NCBI GenBank assembly: GCA_039621445.1
Contig: CP154956.1
Span: forward strand, 16,347,508-16,411,507
Direction of reading: 5' to 3'
Source: Euglena gracilis
Lineage: Eukaryota; Euglenida; Euglenophyceae; Euglenales
DNA: 64,000 bases
Shown here: piece by piece, positions 1 through 11,560 of the stretch
Numbering within the stretch: position 1 is the first letter of the stretch
Layout: each line of letters begins with the position of its first letter
Notes under the pieces: model-generated
The model's database searches: none
What the model saw: only the letters and a program-made list of their open reading frames with translations
What the model was told of the DNA's origin: nothing
Made by a program: the position numbers and the translations under genes

Positions 1-15
1 AACAGCAGCCTGGCC

Positions 16-102
16 ACGCTTCAGGCAATCCAGCTTGTCGCGGCTGCGGGAGACGCAGACCACGCGGGCCCCCTGGCGCGCCATCACGACCGCGGTGGTG
101 GT
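16..102 (-). CDS. SDR1 exon 3: beta2 strand (ARVVCVSR), last exon in window
   Basis: Encodes TTTAVVMARQGARVVCVSR followed by SRDKLDCLKR, aligned with SDR2 exon 3. Bases 15-10 read GGCCAG on the minus strand, the 5' pattern seen in the other introns here, so the exon probably ends at 16. SDR2 has its next intron five codons later. Confidence 0.75.
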
Positions 103-3100
103 CCAGGACGGGGCGGGGCCGCCCCCAACACGACACGTCTCAGCTGAGGGGAGGGATGAAAGGCGGCTCAGGTGTTGCCTGCAGGGGCAACAAATATGTG
201 TGTGCGTGTATGTACATATACATATGTAATGTATTTACAAATATATATATATATATATATGGCAGGTGAGAACTTTAGTACCCCCCCGGGGGGGGGGTAC
301 TAAAGTTCACCCCGCGATGGACACCCCCATTATTGAAGGAGTAGGGTTAGGTGCGCACATGCTAATTTGCGCTAATTGGCTATGTTGCGCAACATAGCCA
401 ATTAGCGCAACATAGCCAATTAGCGCAAATTAGCATGTGCGCACCTAACCCTACTCCTTCAATAATGGGGGTGTCCATCGCGGGGTGAACTTCAGTGCCC
501 CGGGGGGGGGGGGGTACTAAAGTTCTCACCTGCCATATATATATATATATTACATATATGTATATATATATATGTATAAATATATGTATATGTATGTATA
601 TACATATAGACATATAATGCATATACATATAATATACATATATGCCTTTCTGTCTTACGGGGGAGGAGGTGAAAAGAAGGCATGGAAATGCACCGTGGTG
701 GTGGAAAGGATTTAGTAGTTCACCTGGGGTCAAATAAACCCCCATCCCAATGATTAAAACCCCTCGAACAATAACCCCCCTCCCCTGAAGACCAAATTTT
801 GCTGCCCAAACAAATACCCTCCCCCTCACAAAACAGTAAAAAAAAAAAAACATGCACCAGAAACAAAAGAAAAATCACAAAACTTGATGCAGTTGGATCA
901 GAGTGAAAACCAGAAGAGCATTCATTTGTGCAGAAGGCAAAGAAAAAAAGTCCTAGGGACCTGAGACCTCGTAAACCGTTCTCTGCGGGTTTCTGACTTT
1001 GAAAGACTGGACCAAATATTGGCCCCGGCCGGGCCAAGGCCAGTCGAGAGGGAGAGAGGTTCATTTTCCAGGTACCTCCCCCCCCCCCCCGCCCAATGAA
1101 TGCTCTTGCCCAGTGAACAGGGAGTGTTCGAACCGTCCAGATTGACCTTGGTGTTCATTGGGCTTGGGGAGGGGGAGGGGGAAGCGTCAACGCGTAAACC
1201 CGAAGTCGGAGGTGCGGGGCTGCGGTCGCCGCGGCGACCGGGGGGGCCCCGCCCCGGCCCCGATGCCCCAGCCCTCCTCCGGGGCGTTGCCGGCGCCGCA
1301 CACCACCGCCACCTGGTCCTCCAGCCGCCAGGGCCACGCTGCGGTTCCGCGCTGCCGGCCAGGGCTGGCGGGGGGGGGGGGGTCGACCCCCCCCACCCAT
1401 CGCCCATAAGCTTCGGGGATTCCCTACATTCCAGCCAAAAAAAATCGACCAAAAACGGTGAAAATTCTCCAGCTCAGCCATCGGCTGGGCAAAAACCTGA
1501 CCCATGGCCAGGGCAGCCCCAATCCCCCATTTTTTCACACCTTCCAAAGTTTCCACATTTTCGCAAATTTTTGATTTTGAGAGGTTTTTGAAGCAAAAAA
1601 TGCCGTTGAAAACCCAAAAAAATACAAGAGAAAAAATGTCAGTAAAATTTGACTGTGCCAAAATTTTGTTCCATTTTTTCGACCTTTGCTTTTTGCACCC
1701 CCCTCTACGCTACCAACGCTACCGCTCTAAGCTACCAATTTTTTTTAAACCTGGAATTTTTGAAATTATTTGGGGGGGAAATGTGGTTTTCCATCGAAAA
1801 ATCATGGATTTTGGGTTCATTTTTTCAAAAAAAATCAAAAATTTTCCCCAGCTAAAAACCTCGTTTTCCCAAAAATGGTGAAAATTCTGTGGTAGGTGGG
1901 GGGGTCGACCCCCCCCCACCAGGCCTTCCCGTTGGTTTTTGGGGGGACCTATATGGGTCCCAAAATGTGTTCAAAAATACACCCGGCGCCGAAGGCGCCG
2001 GAAAAAGTAGCACTAGTTTTTGGGGTCCAAAAACTAGTACTCCCGGAAATACGGGCAGAGGTGGTGGAGGGGGTCGACCCCCCACCACCATGCAGAGGGT
2101 GGGGGGTGGTCGACCCCCCCCCACCCACCACCCTGGCTGTTCGGCCGATTCCTGTTTTGCCCTGCCCATGGCGCAGCCCTCCCGGGGGGTGGGGGTACAC
2201 CCCGCCACCCACCCCGCAGCAAAGAAACCTTCAATCCAAAAACTGGTGTCCCGGAACAATGGACGTGAACAAAATGTCCGCCTGCGGTACAGGGGAGTCC
2301 CTCCCCCGCCCTTTCAGGAGTGGGGTTCGCTGTGAAGTAAACGGTTTGCAACCCGGCAGCTTGCGTCCCAGGGAAACCCACCCTAGGATCCAGGCAGTCA
2401 CTTATCCACTGGCTTCCCACCCCCCCCCACCCACCGGATAACTGGTTTTTTTTTTCAGAGTGACTGACTGGTTTTTGGCCTGGACCCCCTCCCCCCCCCC
2501 CAAGGGGGAGGGAAGGTTGCAAAAAACCAAAACAAAGCGACCTGGCGATGAAAGCACCATTAAAATTGTCAAGGATTTTTTCACGGTTGTGCTCAAATTT
2601 CATTTGGAGTCTGGGGGGGTAATGACAGATTGGTTTTCCAAACAAAGTGACTCAGTGGTTTTTTGTTTGGAAGAATGGAAGTGACCCCCCCCCAGGGATG
2701 GGTAAGGTCGGAAAGTCCAAAACCCTCAAAAAAAGGCCAATTTTGGCTACCTGAACTCTTTTCCGAAATTTTTTGATCCATCCCCGCTTCGCAAGGCAGC
2801 AAAAACTTTATTGCCGCTCGAGCGGGTGGAAGCAGCTAGGAGCTAGCTAGCTAGGAGCTGCTGGCTGGAAAAAAGGGGCTGGCTGGAGCCCCCCTGGGGC
2901 TAGGGTGGGATCCGGAATGAGAAATGTGCTGCTCTCCCAGACAAAAAGTTATTGGGTGGTGATCGGTTGAACACCTCTCGGAGTTATGCAGCCGACTGTT
3001 TCCCGGGACCCGACAAACGGAAACAAATGGTGAACTCATCCACGGCCAATAAACCAAAGTTGGGGGCGGGGGACCCAAATTCGAGGATCAAAGCGTGATC

Positions 3101-3325
3101 ACCCTCGGGAGGGGTTGATCCAAGGTTGACCCAAGCAAACCGGGTGCGTGGCCGGGGTTGGAGGTACGCGTGCCACTGCGGGAAGGCAGAGCGCGAGGCC
3201 GGCTCGTGGGGTGGCCACGGCAGGCCGTATGACAGGCGGGCCGCCCGCACGGCCCGGCTGGCGGTCGGAGTCCACTTGCGGTGCATCGGACGCTGCGGCA
3301 GGGGACGAAAGGAAGTCGGGATCAT
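16..3325 (-). CDS. SDR1: short-chain dehydrogenase/reductase, 5' part only (3 exons, runs off left edge)
   Basis: NAD(P)-dependent oxidoreductase of the SDR family; substrate unknown. Three exons are placed by comparison with the paralogue SDR2: 3325-3152, 1327-1259 and 102-about 16. They encode an N-terminal extension, the Rossmann beta1 and glycine-rich loop (LEDQVAVVCGAGNAPEEGW, then GIG), and beta2 (GARVVCVSRSRDKLD). The join QPR|RLEDQ is uninterrupted in SDR2, which supports the first splice. Neither intron has GT-AG ends; their ends form perfect 8-bp and 12-bp inverted repeats. The third exon probably ends where GGCCAG begins at position 15. The catalytic half lies outside the window. 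The start is either M at 3325 or an in-frame M 13 codons later; the basic, Arg-rich leader could be a targeting sequence. Family assignment is secure; exact ends are inferred. Confidence 0.8.
241..540. repeat. Foldback (palindromic) element in (AT)n, inside SDR1 intron 2
   Basis: A near-perfect palindrome. The left arm begins ggcaggtgagaactttagta near 261 and the right arm ends tactaaagttctcacctgcc near 533. The centre is gctatgttgcgcaacatagc near 390-405. The right arm carries one extra copy of an 18-bp unit (caatagccaattagcg-like). Both sides are (AT)n, suggesting insertion into a TA microsatellite. It has no coding capacity and could form a very long hairpin. Confidence 0.8.
541..1258. other. 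Remainder of SDR1 intron 2, no recognisable feature
   Basis: AT-rich and low-complexity up to about 950, including an A-run at 838-850, then GC-richer sequence with a C-run at about 1078-1090. Open frames here lack family similarity. Confidence 0.5.
1259..1327 (-). CDS. SDR1 exon 2: glycine-rich cofactor loop
   Basis: Encodes 23 residues with the motif VVCGAGNAPEEGWGIG. The usual TGxxxGxG Thr is Cys, and about seven residues (NAPEEGW) are inserted before GIG. The same insertion occurs in SDR2, so it is a property of this subfamily rather than an error. Confidence 0.8.
1376..2170. repeat. Dispersed element with GTCGAC-flanked G/C runs (copy 1; inverted copy at 47.2-47.8 kb)
   Basis: Begins and ends with ggggtcgacccc-type segments (about 1376-1400, 1898-1920, 2068-2125). 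It contains an AT-rich core with phrases such as tgaagcaaaaaatgcc and tcagtaaaatttgactgt. The reverse complement of the same phrases occurs at about 47,460-47,600, so these are two copies in opposite orientation. No transposase frame is visible. It lies in SDR1 intron 1. Confidence 0.65.
2171..3151. other. Remainder of SDR1 intron 1
   Basis: No family-level coding similarity. Contains C-runs at 2420 and 2490, and an agctagctagctaggagctg palindrome-like tract at about 2833-2860. Confidence 0.5.
3152..3325 (-). CDS. SDR1 exon 1: leader and PQWHAYLQPR block
   Basis: Encodes an Arg/Ala-rich leader and then SAFPQWHAYLQPR, shared almost exactly with SDR2 exon 1 (AAFPQWHAYLQPR). The conserved block ends at the CGG codon at 3154-3152. 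The next bases, CCACGC, begin the inferred intron, and their complement lies just before exon 2. Confidence 0.75.
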
Positions 3326-3329
3326 CCTT

Positions 3330-4600
3330 TAAAGCCCCAAAAGCCCCAAAGACAACATTACCCTTCGGGTTAGAGGGTGAGGAAATGCATCCTTGGATCC
3401 TAATTCTTACCGTGTGAAAGATGGAGTGTTGTGTTCTCTTCTTCGATGCCCAAAATATGCCCAGAGAGGCTTTTGGCTCCCAATCTCCAACACCTTGAGT
3501 GACAGTGTGAAGGGGGAAAAAAAACGTGAGAAAATAAAAACAGGAGTTGTACGATGGGGAGGGGTGCCATAGAGGAGATTTGCTAAAAGTGAGGAGACAA
3601 CCACGTTTTCATTTGGAAATTCAATCACACAGATCTGCTCTCTGTCTATTCCAAACAGGTCAACAACACAGGAAGGGTCAAGAAATCAAATATAAAACTT
3701 GGCGAGGTACCAGTTCCATCGTCCCCAATGGATTCCTCTCATGCTCAGTTTCCCACAATATGTGTGAAAATGGAATTATAATTTTCAAAAAAAGAAAAAA
3801 AGAAAAACTTCAAAATTCACAAAAAAAACGGACAAAAAATATGGCAATTAGGAAAATTGCAAAAAAAATTCAGGAACCAAAGAATGCAGAAGAATTTAGA
3901 AAATTTCAGAAATGTGAATCCTTACAGCACTGTGCATCCCCCCTCAGTACCCGCATCCGCTCAGTGGCCACATTCACATCCCACATCCGCTCCAGCAGGT
4001 GCATCCGCTCTAGTACCCACATCCACTCCAGCAGCCAAATGCCTGCAAGTCACCAAGTGGTCAAAAATGGTCAAAATGGACAAAAAAAATACCAAAAAAA
4101 CAGGCAAAAATGACAAAAAGGGCCAAAAATGGCCAAAAATGGCTGAAAAATAACCCAAGAGGGCCAACAGCAGGGAAAAAAATGACCCTAAAATGGTTAA
4201 ATGTGGGCAAAAATAGCATCCAAAAGGTCAAAAAAAAATGGCCAAAAGTGGCTGAAAGTGCGGCCAAAATGGCTGAAAAGTGTCAAACAATAATGCAAAA
4301 AAAAATATCTACATTGCCCTCATCGCCTTGCGTCAACTTGCACTATCAAAGGTGCTTCACAGCTGAGAAGCTGCCAAAAAACCTTGCTCTTCCTGCTTGC
4401 CTCCTGAGTTACTCAGTCACTGGGAAAACCAAGCAAAGGCCCACCTAGTGATTTGGAGGAAGGTTGACAGAGGGTTGAAACACCTTCCCGGGGGGGGGGG
4501 GGGGGGGGGGATATTTAGGTGGAATAAAACATGGCATGTCATGAAAGAACAGTCAACTTGTGTTGAACGGTGTGGAACAGGACGCGCCAGCACCAACTCA
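3330..4600. repeat. Spacer with degenerate (AAAATGGCC)n-like repeats and a G-run
   Basis: About 3780-4300 is a drifted A-rich repeat of the form caaaaatggccaaaaatggc. A short tandem of (agtacc)cgcatccgctc-type units lies at 3945-4035, and an uninterrupted G-run at 4491-4510. Similar tracts occur near 16.6, 30.7 and 35.4 kb and in the opposite orientation near 5.3, 15.5 and 35.0 kb. Confidence 0.6.
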
Positions 4601-4830
4601 GCAGCACACTGAGTCATCCATGCCGGGTTGCAACTCTCTGCACGGCGGGGCCGGACACCACCGCATATGAGGCCGTCGTGGGTGGTGCCGAGAGGCGCCG
4701 AGGAGGAAGGGGGGTCCCGAGGCAGGGCCCCGGCCGCCATGGTTGGTGAGGGAATGTCAACGCCGATGCCCCTCGGGCGGGACCGCAACGCTGCGACAAC
4801 CGCAACTGCAACGCTGCGACAAAATGATCG
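4600..4830. other. GC-rich island, possible unassigned exon
   Basis: Composition resembles the identified exons and contrasts with its A-rich surroundings. All minus frames give Ala/Pro/Arg-rich peptides without a motif I recognise. It could be an exon of an unrecognised gene or just GC-rich spacer. Confidence 0.25.
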
Positions 4831-6180
4831 CCCCCGTTACGGCACACTCCCCCCCAAATCGCCCGGCAGAGTCTCAGGTGACTGGAACCACCTTTTTGAG
4901 TTCCCCCTGCCAGGTTATTTGAGCACGACTACCAGTGCTGTGAAAGATGTTGCCTGAAAAAGGGGGTGGCAGGTTACTGGAACCTTATTTTGCCTTGCCC
5001 CCCCCCTAAAAAAGTTATTGGGGCACTGGGGGGAGGGCCCCGCCAGGTTGTTTGGGGAGTCAGGCACCCATAGGTCACTTCCAATTTTGGTGCCATAGTG
5101 GGCCCGGTCAGCCCTGGTCGGCCCTGGTTGGCCCTGGTCGGCAAATGGTCGGCCATGGGCGTGGGGTATGCCAACAAAAAAATGAGCATACATTACGGCC
5201 GTTCAATGCAATTTTAGGCACCTTTGCTCACATATATTGTTCTTACCCACTTTTGCCCACTTTTGAACTCCTATGGCCGCTTTTGGGCAGCTTTTTGGCC
5301 ACTTTTAGCCTTTTTTGTCCTTCCAGGTGCATTTGGCCACCCTTGCCCACTTTTGGCTGCTTTTAGGCAACCTTCTGTAACAAGGAACCTGCTTGGAAGG
5401 GGAAAACCAAAAGGCATGAAAGAGACCATGGAGTGTCTTGACCGGAAACTGGTGCCTCTGGGAAAATGGGGAAGAGGTGGGAATGGACGGTCCCCTCCCC
5501 CTGCCGGATTGGTGGGAATCCCGTTCAGAAGGAGGGGCAAAGGCTCCACACGATGCCTGCGGGTAGCAACCCTAGGGGGGAGGCAGCGCTGCACGCCGAG
5601 GTGGAAATGGGGGTTTTGATGTGTGTGTGTGTGTGTGTGTGGATGTGTGTTTGTGGGGGGGGGGGCTGATGTATCATTTCTTTCTGGGGCAGGTGTTCAC
5701 TTGCCAACCCAGACCAACCCAAGTTGTCGACTTGGATTGGAGTGGAAATGGGGATTTTTAAGGTGTGTTTGGGGGGGTTGACCATTTCTTTCTGGGTCGG
5801 GTGTTTATTTGCCGTCTCAGACCAACCCAAGTTGTCGACTTCACCTTTTCCCTGTTTTTTTCACCTGTTTTTCCGGGGGGGAAGGACAGTCAAGTTCACG
5901 GCTGGAACTGCGCCGGCAGGGACGTCGGGTGGTCCGTGTTAAAGAGGAGTGGCAACGGCCCCAGTGAGATCGCGAGCAGGGCTCTGCTGAAGGACCTGGG
6001 GGCGGGGGTCCACTGGCCGCTGGAAATTTGTCTGGCGCTTCCTGCCGGGTATGGCCAGTCATGGGGGTATTTTTATTATTAAAAAACAAAAAAAGGCCAA
6101 AAAGGGGGCATTTGGGCAGATTTTGGGGTGAAAAATAAATTAATAAATAGTAATAAATCCCGTTCTTTGGTTGCAATTCC
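4831..6180. repeat. Spacer with CTTTTGGCC-like repeats, GT microsatellite and a tandem duplication
   Basis: About 5225-5375 is a degenerate cttttggccacttttgcc repeat. A (GT)n tract lies at about 5620-5650. Two tandem copies of a roughly 105-bp unit, containing agaccaacccaagttgtcga, end near 5731 and 5840. Bases 5890-6060 are GC-moderate with no confident coding frame. Confidence 0.5.
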
Positions 6181-6440
6181 ACTGGCTGGGGCTGCTGCCC
6201 AGGAGGGGTTCACTAAAAGTTCCGATTTTGGACTCGCTGCGGTCCAGTCCCTCTCCCCCGGGGCTGCAAATCCTTACCCTTAAATCCGACTGCCAAGAAG
6301 AGGCCTGATCGCAAGGCAAGTGGCCCAAAGGGTGATCGCACCCGCTGCCGCGACACACCACGGAGGCCCGGCCCATGCACCCCCGCCTTGAGCGTCGGCT
6401 CCGCATGGCCCCTCACTTTGGGTTCACAGGCGGCCAGGGC
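6181..6440. other. GC-rich island, possible unassigned exon
   Basis: Both strands have open frames of 65-90 codons without recognisable motifs. Composition fits an exon, but function and strand cannot be decided. Confidence 0.2.
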
Positions 6441-6540
6441 TAGCTCAGGTTAGACCACAATGAAAATCACAGATCCTAAAAGTCCAACAATCATAATTTC
6501 CTGGTATTTGAGCAATGGGGGGGATTGGGCATCGATGTAC

Positions 6541-6950
6541 CCCCCCCCCATGTCCAATGACCGGTAACCTCTGTCCTCTGACCGGGGGGTGGTCATTGGA
6601 CATAGGGTAGTGACCAAAAAAGGTGTCCTCTGACCGGGGGGGTGGTCGTTGGACATGGGGTCAAAAGAAAGTTGGTGGGTACCCGGGTCCCTACCCACCC
6701 AAAAATGCCCAATTTTTCCCTTCCGGCGCTTTGCGCCGAAAATTTTGGGCAATTTTGACAAATTTTTGTCCAAAAAGTGTCAAAAATGGCATTTTGGCCA
6801 AATTTTTGGCCAATTTTTGGGCAAAATTTCTCGTCCCGGCACTTCACGCCGGGATCAAAAATTTGGTCAAACCTCCGAAAAGGTGTCCTCTGACCGGGGG
6901 GGGTGGTCATTGGACATAGGGGGGTCGTTGGACATAGGGGGGGGGGGTAA
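6541..6950. repeat. TGTCCAATGACC element, copy 1
   Basis: Both ends carry inverted tgtccaatgacc/ggtcattggaca motifs next to cctctgaccgggggg, so the ends can pair. The core has ttttgggcaattttgacaaa and two short ggcgctttgcgcc-type hairpins. Other copies: about 40,446, 42,596 and 48,598, and a partial at 41,600. Confidence 0.7.
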
Positions 6951-7980
6951 TTGGTTCTGGCAAATAATTTTATAAATGTTGGCAAAAAAAATTGGAGGAA
7001 TCCCGAAAGTCATTGTATTTATTTTCAGCTTCTTCAAAAGCAAAATGGCGAAAACGTTGGGCACCTCCATGAGGCAACGGGAAAATGGCTCAAAATTGAG
7101 CAACAACAACTCAACTGCTTGAAAATAGAAAACGACTTAGCAGGTTATTGGAACCAACTTTTGGCCCTGCCCCCCTGCCAGTATTTTGGCTTTTGGCCAG
7201 TTTGGGCGCTTTTTTTCAGCGTCGTAAAGGAATTTTGCCTAAAGGGGGGTGGTTCCAAGTTATTGGAACCATCTTCCCCCCCCCCCGCCAAGCTATTCGG
7301 CCACTGCCAGGAGCAAGGGCCCGCCAGGCTATTTTGGGGGTTTACACGTTCCTTGCCATTGTGATGCCTGCTGATCTCAGTGCTTCGGTTTGCATCAATG
7401 GCCAGCCAAGTGCCGGTGGGGGTAACTTTTGACCTGGGGGTAAAAGGTCTGCTCAAACAAGTTTGTGCCAAATATTGCAGTCTTTCACATGCGGCTTGAG
7501 TCATTCATACTCTGTTGCCAACCCTCCTCTCTGGCAAGGAGTCAAAAAGTTGCCAAAAATATTTCTGTACAATTTTGAGGAAAGCACCCAAATTTTTTTC
7601 TGGGGGTGATTTTAAGGTAAATGTTAAAAATGACAAGTTGCGTACCCCAGCAACTGAAATTGGACACCACAGGAGGCGATACCTTTAGGGATGACAAGTT
7701 GTGCAGCACCAAAGGGACTGGAAATTGCCCACTCGGTTAATGGAAAATCAGCAATGACTTTGACCCCTGAAATGCCAAATGGCACATTTTTATGCAGTGA
7801 AATGCCGTCAATAGAGAAGACAACATGAGGATTTGATCTCTACACACCCTCCAGCAATTGTCACCTGCACCAAATTGTCTTTGTGAAAGGCAAAAAAGCA
7901 ACAGAAATTGGAGTTTGTGGAAGTGTTTTTGAAAACACATTTTATAATCCTCAGATGCAGGGGGGGGTGGAATGCGCTCG
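6951..7980. other. Spacer, nothing recognised
   Basis: Contains a G-run near 6940 and short near-duplicate phrases (aggttattggaacca near 7142 and 7257). No coding motif. Confidence 0.4.
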
Positions 7981-7984
7981 CCCG

Positions 7985-8415
7985 GCCTCGGAAAAAATGC
8001 ACAAAAATGCGCAAAAAAAATGCGCAAAAAATGCGCATTTTTGGAAAAAATGCGCAAAAATGTGCAAAATCCGAGAAAAAATGCGCAAAAATCACGAAAA
8101 TGCAAAAATTACCCAAAAACATGCAAAAAATGGCACCAAATTTGAAGAAATTATGTAGAATAATGAGGAAAATTTAAGTTTCAAAAAAAGTCGAAAATTT
8201 CAAATTTTTGCAAAAAAAATTGCAAAAAAAATGGTCAAAAAATGCGAAAATTTTGGAAAATCACGAAAAATGTGCCAAAAAGCAAAAAAATGCGCTGAAA
8301 AAAATGAAAAAAAAATGCGCAAAAAAATGCGAAAAAATGCGCAAAAATGCGCATTTTTGGAAAATTTGAAAAAATGCGAAAAAAATGCGAAAAAAATGCG
8401 AAACGCATTTCCCCC
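7985..8415. repeat. Degenerate TGCGCAAAAA repeat tract
   Basis: Two blocks (about 7995-8110 and 8220-8405) of aaaatgcgcaaaaa units with strong purine-strand bias. They open frames on several strands but encode only Lys/Asn/Phe repeats. Confidence 0.7.
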
Positions 8416-8709
8416 CCTGCAGATGCATATGCATGCATGTATGCGCTTCAGAATACGCATTGTGTACATCTATGCATTGTGAGCAATCTGAGTTTCAAAT
8501 GGATAGTTCAATCATGCCCGCCAGGTTATTTGGGGGGGGGATACCTGACTGGCAAGAGGCCAGGTGGACGACGAGTGAAAGCGCTCGTTTCGGGTCAGCC
8601 GGCAGGCGCTTCAGGGGAAGGGACTGAACAAACAACCCGAGGGCAGGGGCGGCCAAGCACACCAGCAAAAAAAATGTTGGAAATGCACCAACACCAAGCA
8701 CCTTCAGAC

Positions 8710-8996
8710 CAGGGTTTTTTTTAAGACCAGGGGGGGGGGGGGGGGCCCCCGGCACCCACCCACCCACCCCTGGGGGGGGCCCCCCCGGGGGGGAGGGGGT
8801 CCCGGGGGACCCACAAAAAATGGCCGAAAAATCGCGAAAAGTGCTAAAAATAGAATTTTTTTCGGCGCCACAGTAAAAGTATATCCCGCCCCCCTCCGGG
8901 GGGCCCCCCTCGGGGGGGGGGGGGGGGGCGCCGCCCGGACCCCCCCACCCTACCCCCCCCTCCCCCCCGGGGGTCCAAACTTAAAAAAAATCCCCG
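8710..8996. mobile_element. hAT-like MITE, TSD CTTCAGAC
   Basis: Terminal inverted repeats cagggttttttttaag (left) and cttaaaaaaaatccccg (right). A perfect 8-bp direct repeat CTTCAGAC lies at 8702-8709 and 8997-9004. At 287 bp it is non-coding and rich in G/C runs. An 8-bp duplication with ends starting CAGGG is typical of hAT transposons. Confidence 0.85.
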
Positions 8997-9009
8997 CTTC
9001 AGACGTAGT

Positions 9010-9160
9010 ATTTTGATGGTGTTGTCGGGATTTGTCGAGAATTGCGGGATGTGTTGGGATTTGTCGGGAATTGCCGGGATTTGTTGGGATTTGTCGGGAT
9101 TTGTTGGGAGTTGCCGGATTTGTTTGGGGTTTTGTCGAGATTTGTTGGATTTTGTCGCTG
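9010..9160. repeat. GGGATTTGTC-type tandem repeat
   Basis: A run of about ten drifted units of gttgggatttgtcgg-type sequence directly after the MITE. Confidence 0.6.
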
Positions 9161-11240
9161 GAGGTGCTTGACCAACAATGAATGCACAGATAAAGAAAAT
9201 GGATGGGCCGAAACCAAGAACTCACAGTGTGTAGTGTGTGGAAAAGAAAAGTCAGGTGCAAAGTGAAACATTAATGCCGTAGACAGAGGCGAAACCTCCC
9301 CTCCCCCCAAAAGAAACTGTAAGAACCGATTGTTGGAAATTCATCTTACGAAAGAAGAGCATTCCGCATTTTGGACCTCCCTGCAGTGGGGTCTAAGACT
9401 CTGTTGGGGTCTTCATTCAGCTCTGCCTTGGCTTCAGCCAAGCAGCTCCAGGCACATGGCCTCCAAAATAACGTTGCAGTGCCCTGAAGCTGTACATGCC
9501 AAATAACTTTGCACGGAAATGGTCGATAAAAAGATCGTCCAAAAAATTTTGTCCCCACCAGGCAATCTCTGAAGGACCCCAAGGGGGCCCAGCGGAGGTT
9601 TTTTTTTAGAACCCAAGGGGGAAGGGGGGTCGGACCCACTCACTGTTTTTATTGTTCAACAATCGAAACCAAGGAAAGATTCCACCTTCAGCTCGAAGCG
9701 CTGGATTTCCCCCAGTTTGGCCTGCTCCCCGCACCCCCCTCTGATTCCTACCACACTTTGACCAAACAACCCCCTCCGGTTCATTTTAACTTTTTCTGAT
9801 TTTTGACAAGGGGATATTTTCTGAGGCCGTAAGAAATCCCCCCAGATGGCTCCCCAGACAACCCCGGGTGCTTGGAAGTTTCTTCAGAAGGATCACAAAG
9901 CAAAACATCGCAAGGAACAACCACGTGGTGATACTTTTTCCGGATAATCAAGAGGCGGTGAGCGCCAACAAAACATCCAGAGTGCCGCGATTGGGGCCAG
10001 GCAGTTTCTTAAGCCAGACCCACCCCTGGGCCTGGGGAGGGTTCTGCCAACCAGCACCTTTTTCTGGCTGGCTGGACAGAAAAGAAATGCACCAAACTAT
10101 TTGAAGAGGGTCAAAAAATGGCCAAAATTGGCGATTTCTGAGGGCTGTTTTTTCACGTTTTTACCTCAAAATGGCTGAACAAGTATTTTTGGGTGTGCAA
10201 GCCGGATCCAGCTTGGTAGCCGGTAGGACCCTCCTGGACCCCCATCCCCCTTGGGAGGTCGAGCCAGCACCTTTTTCCACCAGCTTGACCCAGAGCTTTT
10301 TTTTTTAAGTTTCGTGACTCGTGGGGTAGAGAGAGGCGGGGTTTCCTTCTAATTTTGGCGCGAAACGCCGAATTTTTTTTCCAAAAAGTGGGTCCCCCCG
10401 AGCCCCCCCTCCCCGGGGTGCCCCCAATATGTATAAAAAAACTGTCTCAACAACGTCTAGCTAAAAGCAAAAGCATCAGATATTTTTCTGAATTAACTTC
10501 CTGGGAAGATGACCTTTAAAATGGTGGGTAAAAATCAAGGGGAGGCCTTGTCGAAATTGAGAACCCTCCCTTGGAAACGCTGGAGAGGATTCACGGACTG
10601 TTTTGAAAATTGTGGGATTTTCCGAGGCCAAGTCAAAAATTTTCTGATCTCTTGGCGTCGTCCAGGCACAGTCTGACAGCGGCATGGGACCGATTCCCGT
10701 CTAACTTGACCGACTGTGACAAACAACGGCAAAACAATCCCTTTGGATCTTCAGACTAGTCAGAGCCAATCAAAAAGATATGCCAAATTGGGAAACTGAA
10801 CGCACATCAGAGCTTCAAATTTGCTTAAGTTTGTGATTTGAGCGTCCAGCTGACGTCATGCGATAGAATCTGACTTTCTCGTCGTGCGATAGAATTGGTA
10901 TATTTGTTTTCAAAAAGCGGGATGGAAACCGTTTGGAGGAACTTGGCTGCCGAACATGCGGTCGCTGACAGTACTGGGGGCTCGCAGATTGGAAATGGGA
11001 GCAGCAAAACAGCCGAGATGGGGCAGAGAGAGCTTATGCAGGAGCATAGGGGGTGGGGTGGGGGCAGGGCACCGCGTGCACCATCAATGTCGGCAAAACA
11101 AAACACACATACCACGCCCAAGCAACCCTCTGCTTTGTTCATCTAGCTCCCCCCCCCCCGGAAAGCTGTCACCTGACAAGTCAGCCACCACGCACCTGGG
11201 TCAATTTCCCGGGCGGGGGGACCTGCCTTCGCAGGGCAGT
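9161..11240. other. Spacer, nothing recognised
   Basis: Contains one possible MITE end at about 9590-9620 (ggttttttttagaa) without a partner. No open frame shows family similarity, and GC content is moderate throughout. Confidence 0.4.
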
Positions 11241-11241
11241 G

Positions 11242-11362
11242 CCTCTTACACGTACACAAATCACGTACACAAAATCACGTACACAGAAACACGTACACAA
11301 AATCAGGTACACAAAATAACGTACACAAATCACGTAAACAAATCACGTACACAAATCGCCGA
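11242..11362. repeat. Tandem repeat CACGTACACAAA(AT)
   Basis: Eight or nine imperfect copies of a 12-15-bp unit (acgtacacaaaatc). It directly precedes a possible exon. Confidence 0.75.
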
Positions 11363-11369
11363 GGCGCCG

Positions 11370-11560
11370 TGACAACACCGTTCAACCTGGGGCCAGGGGT
11401 TGCTGGAAAGGCAGGAGATGCCCCGGCCTTTGCGAAATCCATGGACAGCTGAGCGGGGGAGGGGCTGTTCGTCATAGAAGGACACCGTGTGGAACGCGGC
11501 GATAAAGGGGAGGAGAAGGCAGAAGAGGAACCCAAATGCACGGCGGAGCGACGCCTGTCT
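11370..11560 (-). CDS. Possible exon with a membrane-spanning segment
   Basis: The minus-strand frame gives a hydrophobic stretch, FGFLFCLLLPFIAAFHTVSF, followed by a polar segment with YDEQPLPR. The composition is exon-like, and it lies between a tandem repeat and a microsatellite, as introns here do. No family is recognised, no neighbouring exon was found, and the splice sites are undetermined. It may be chance. Confidence 0.3.
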
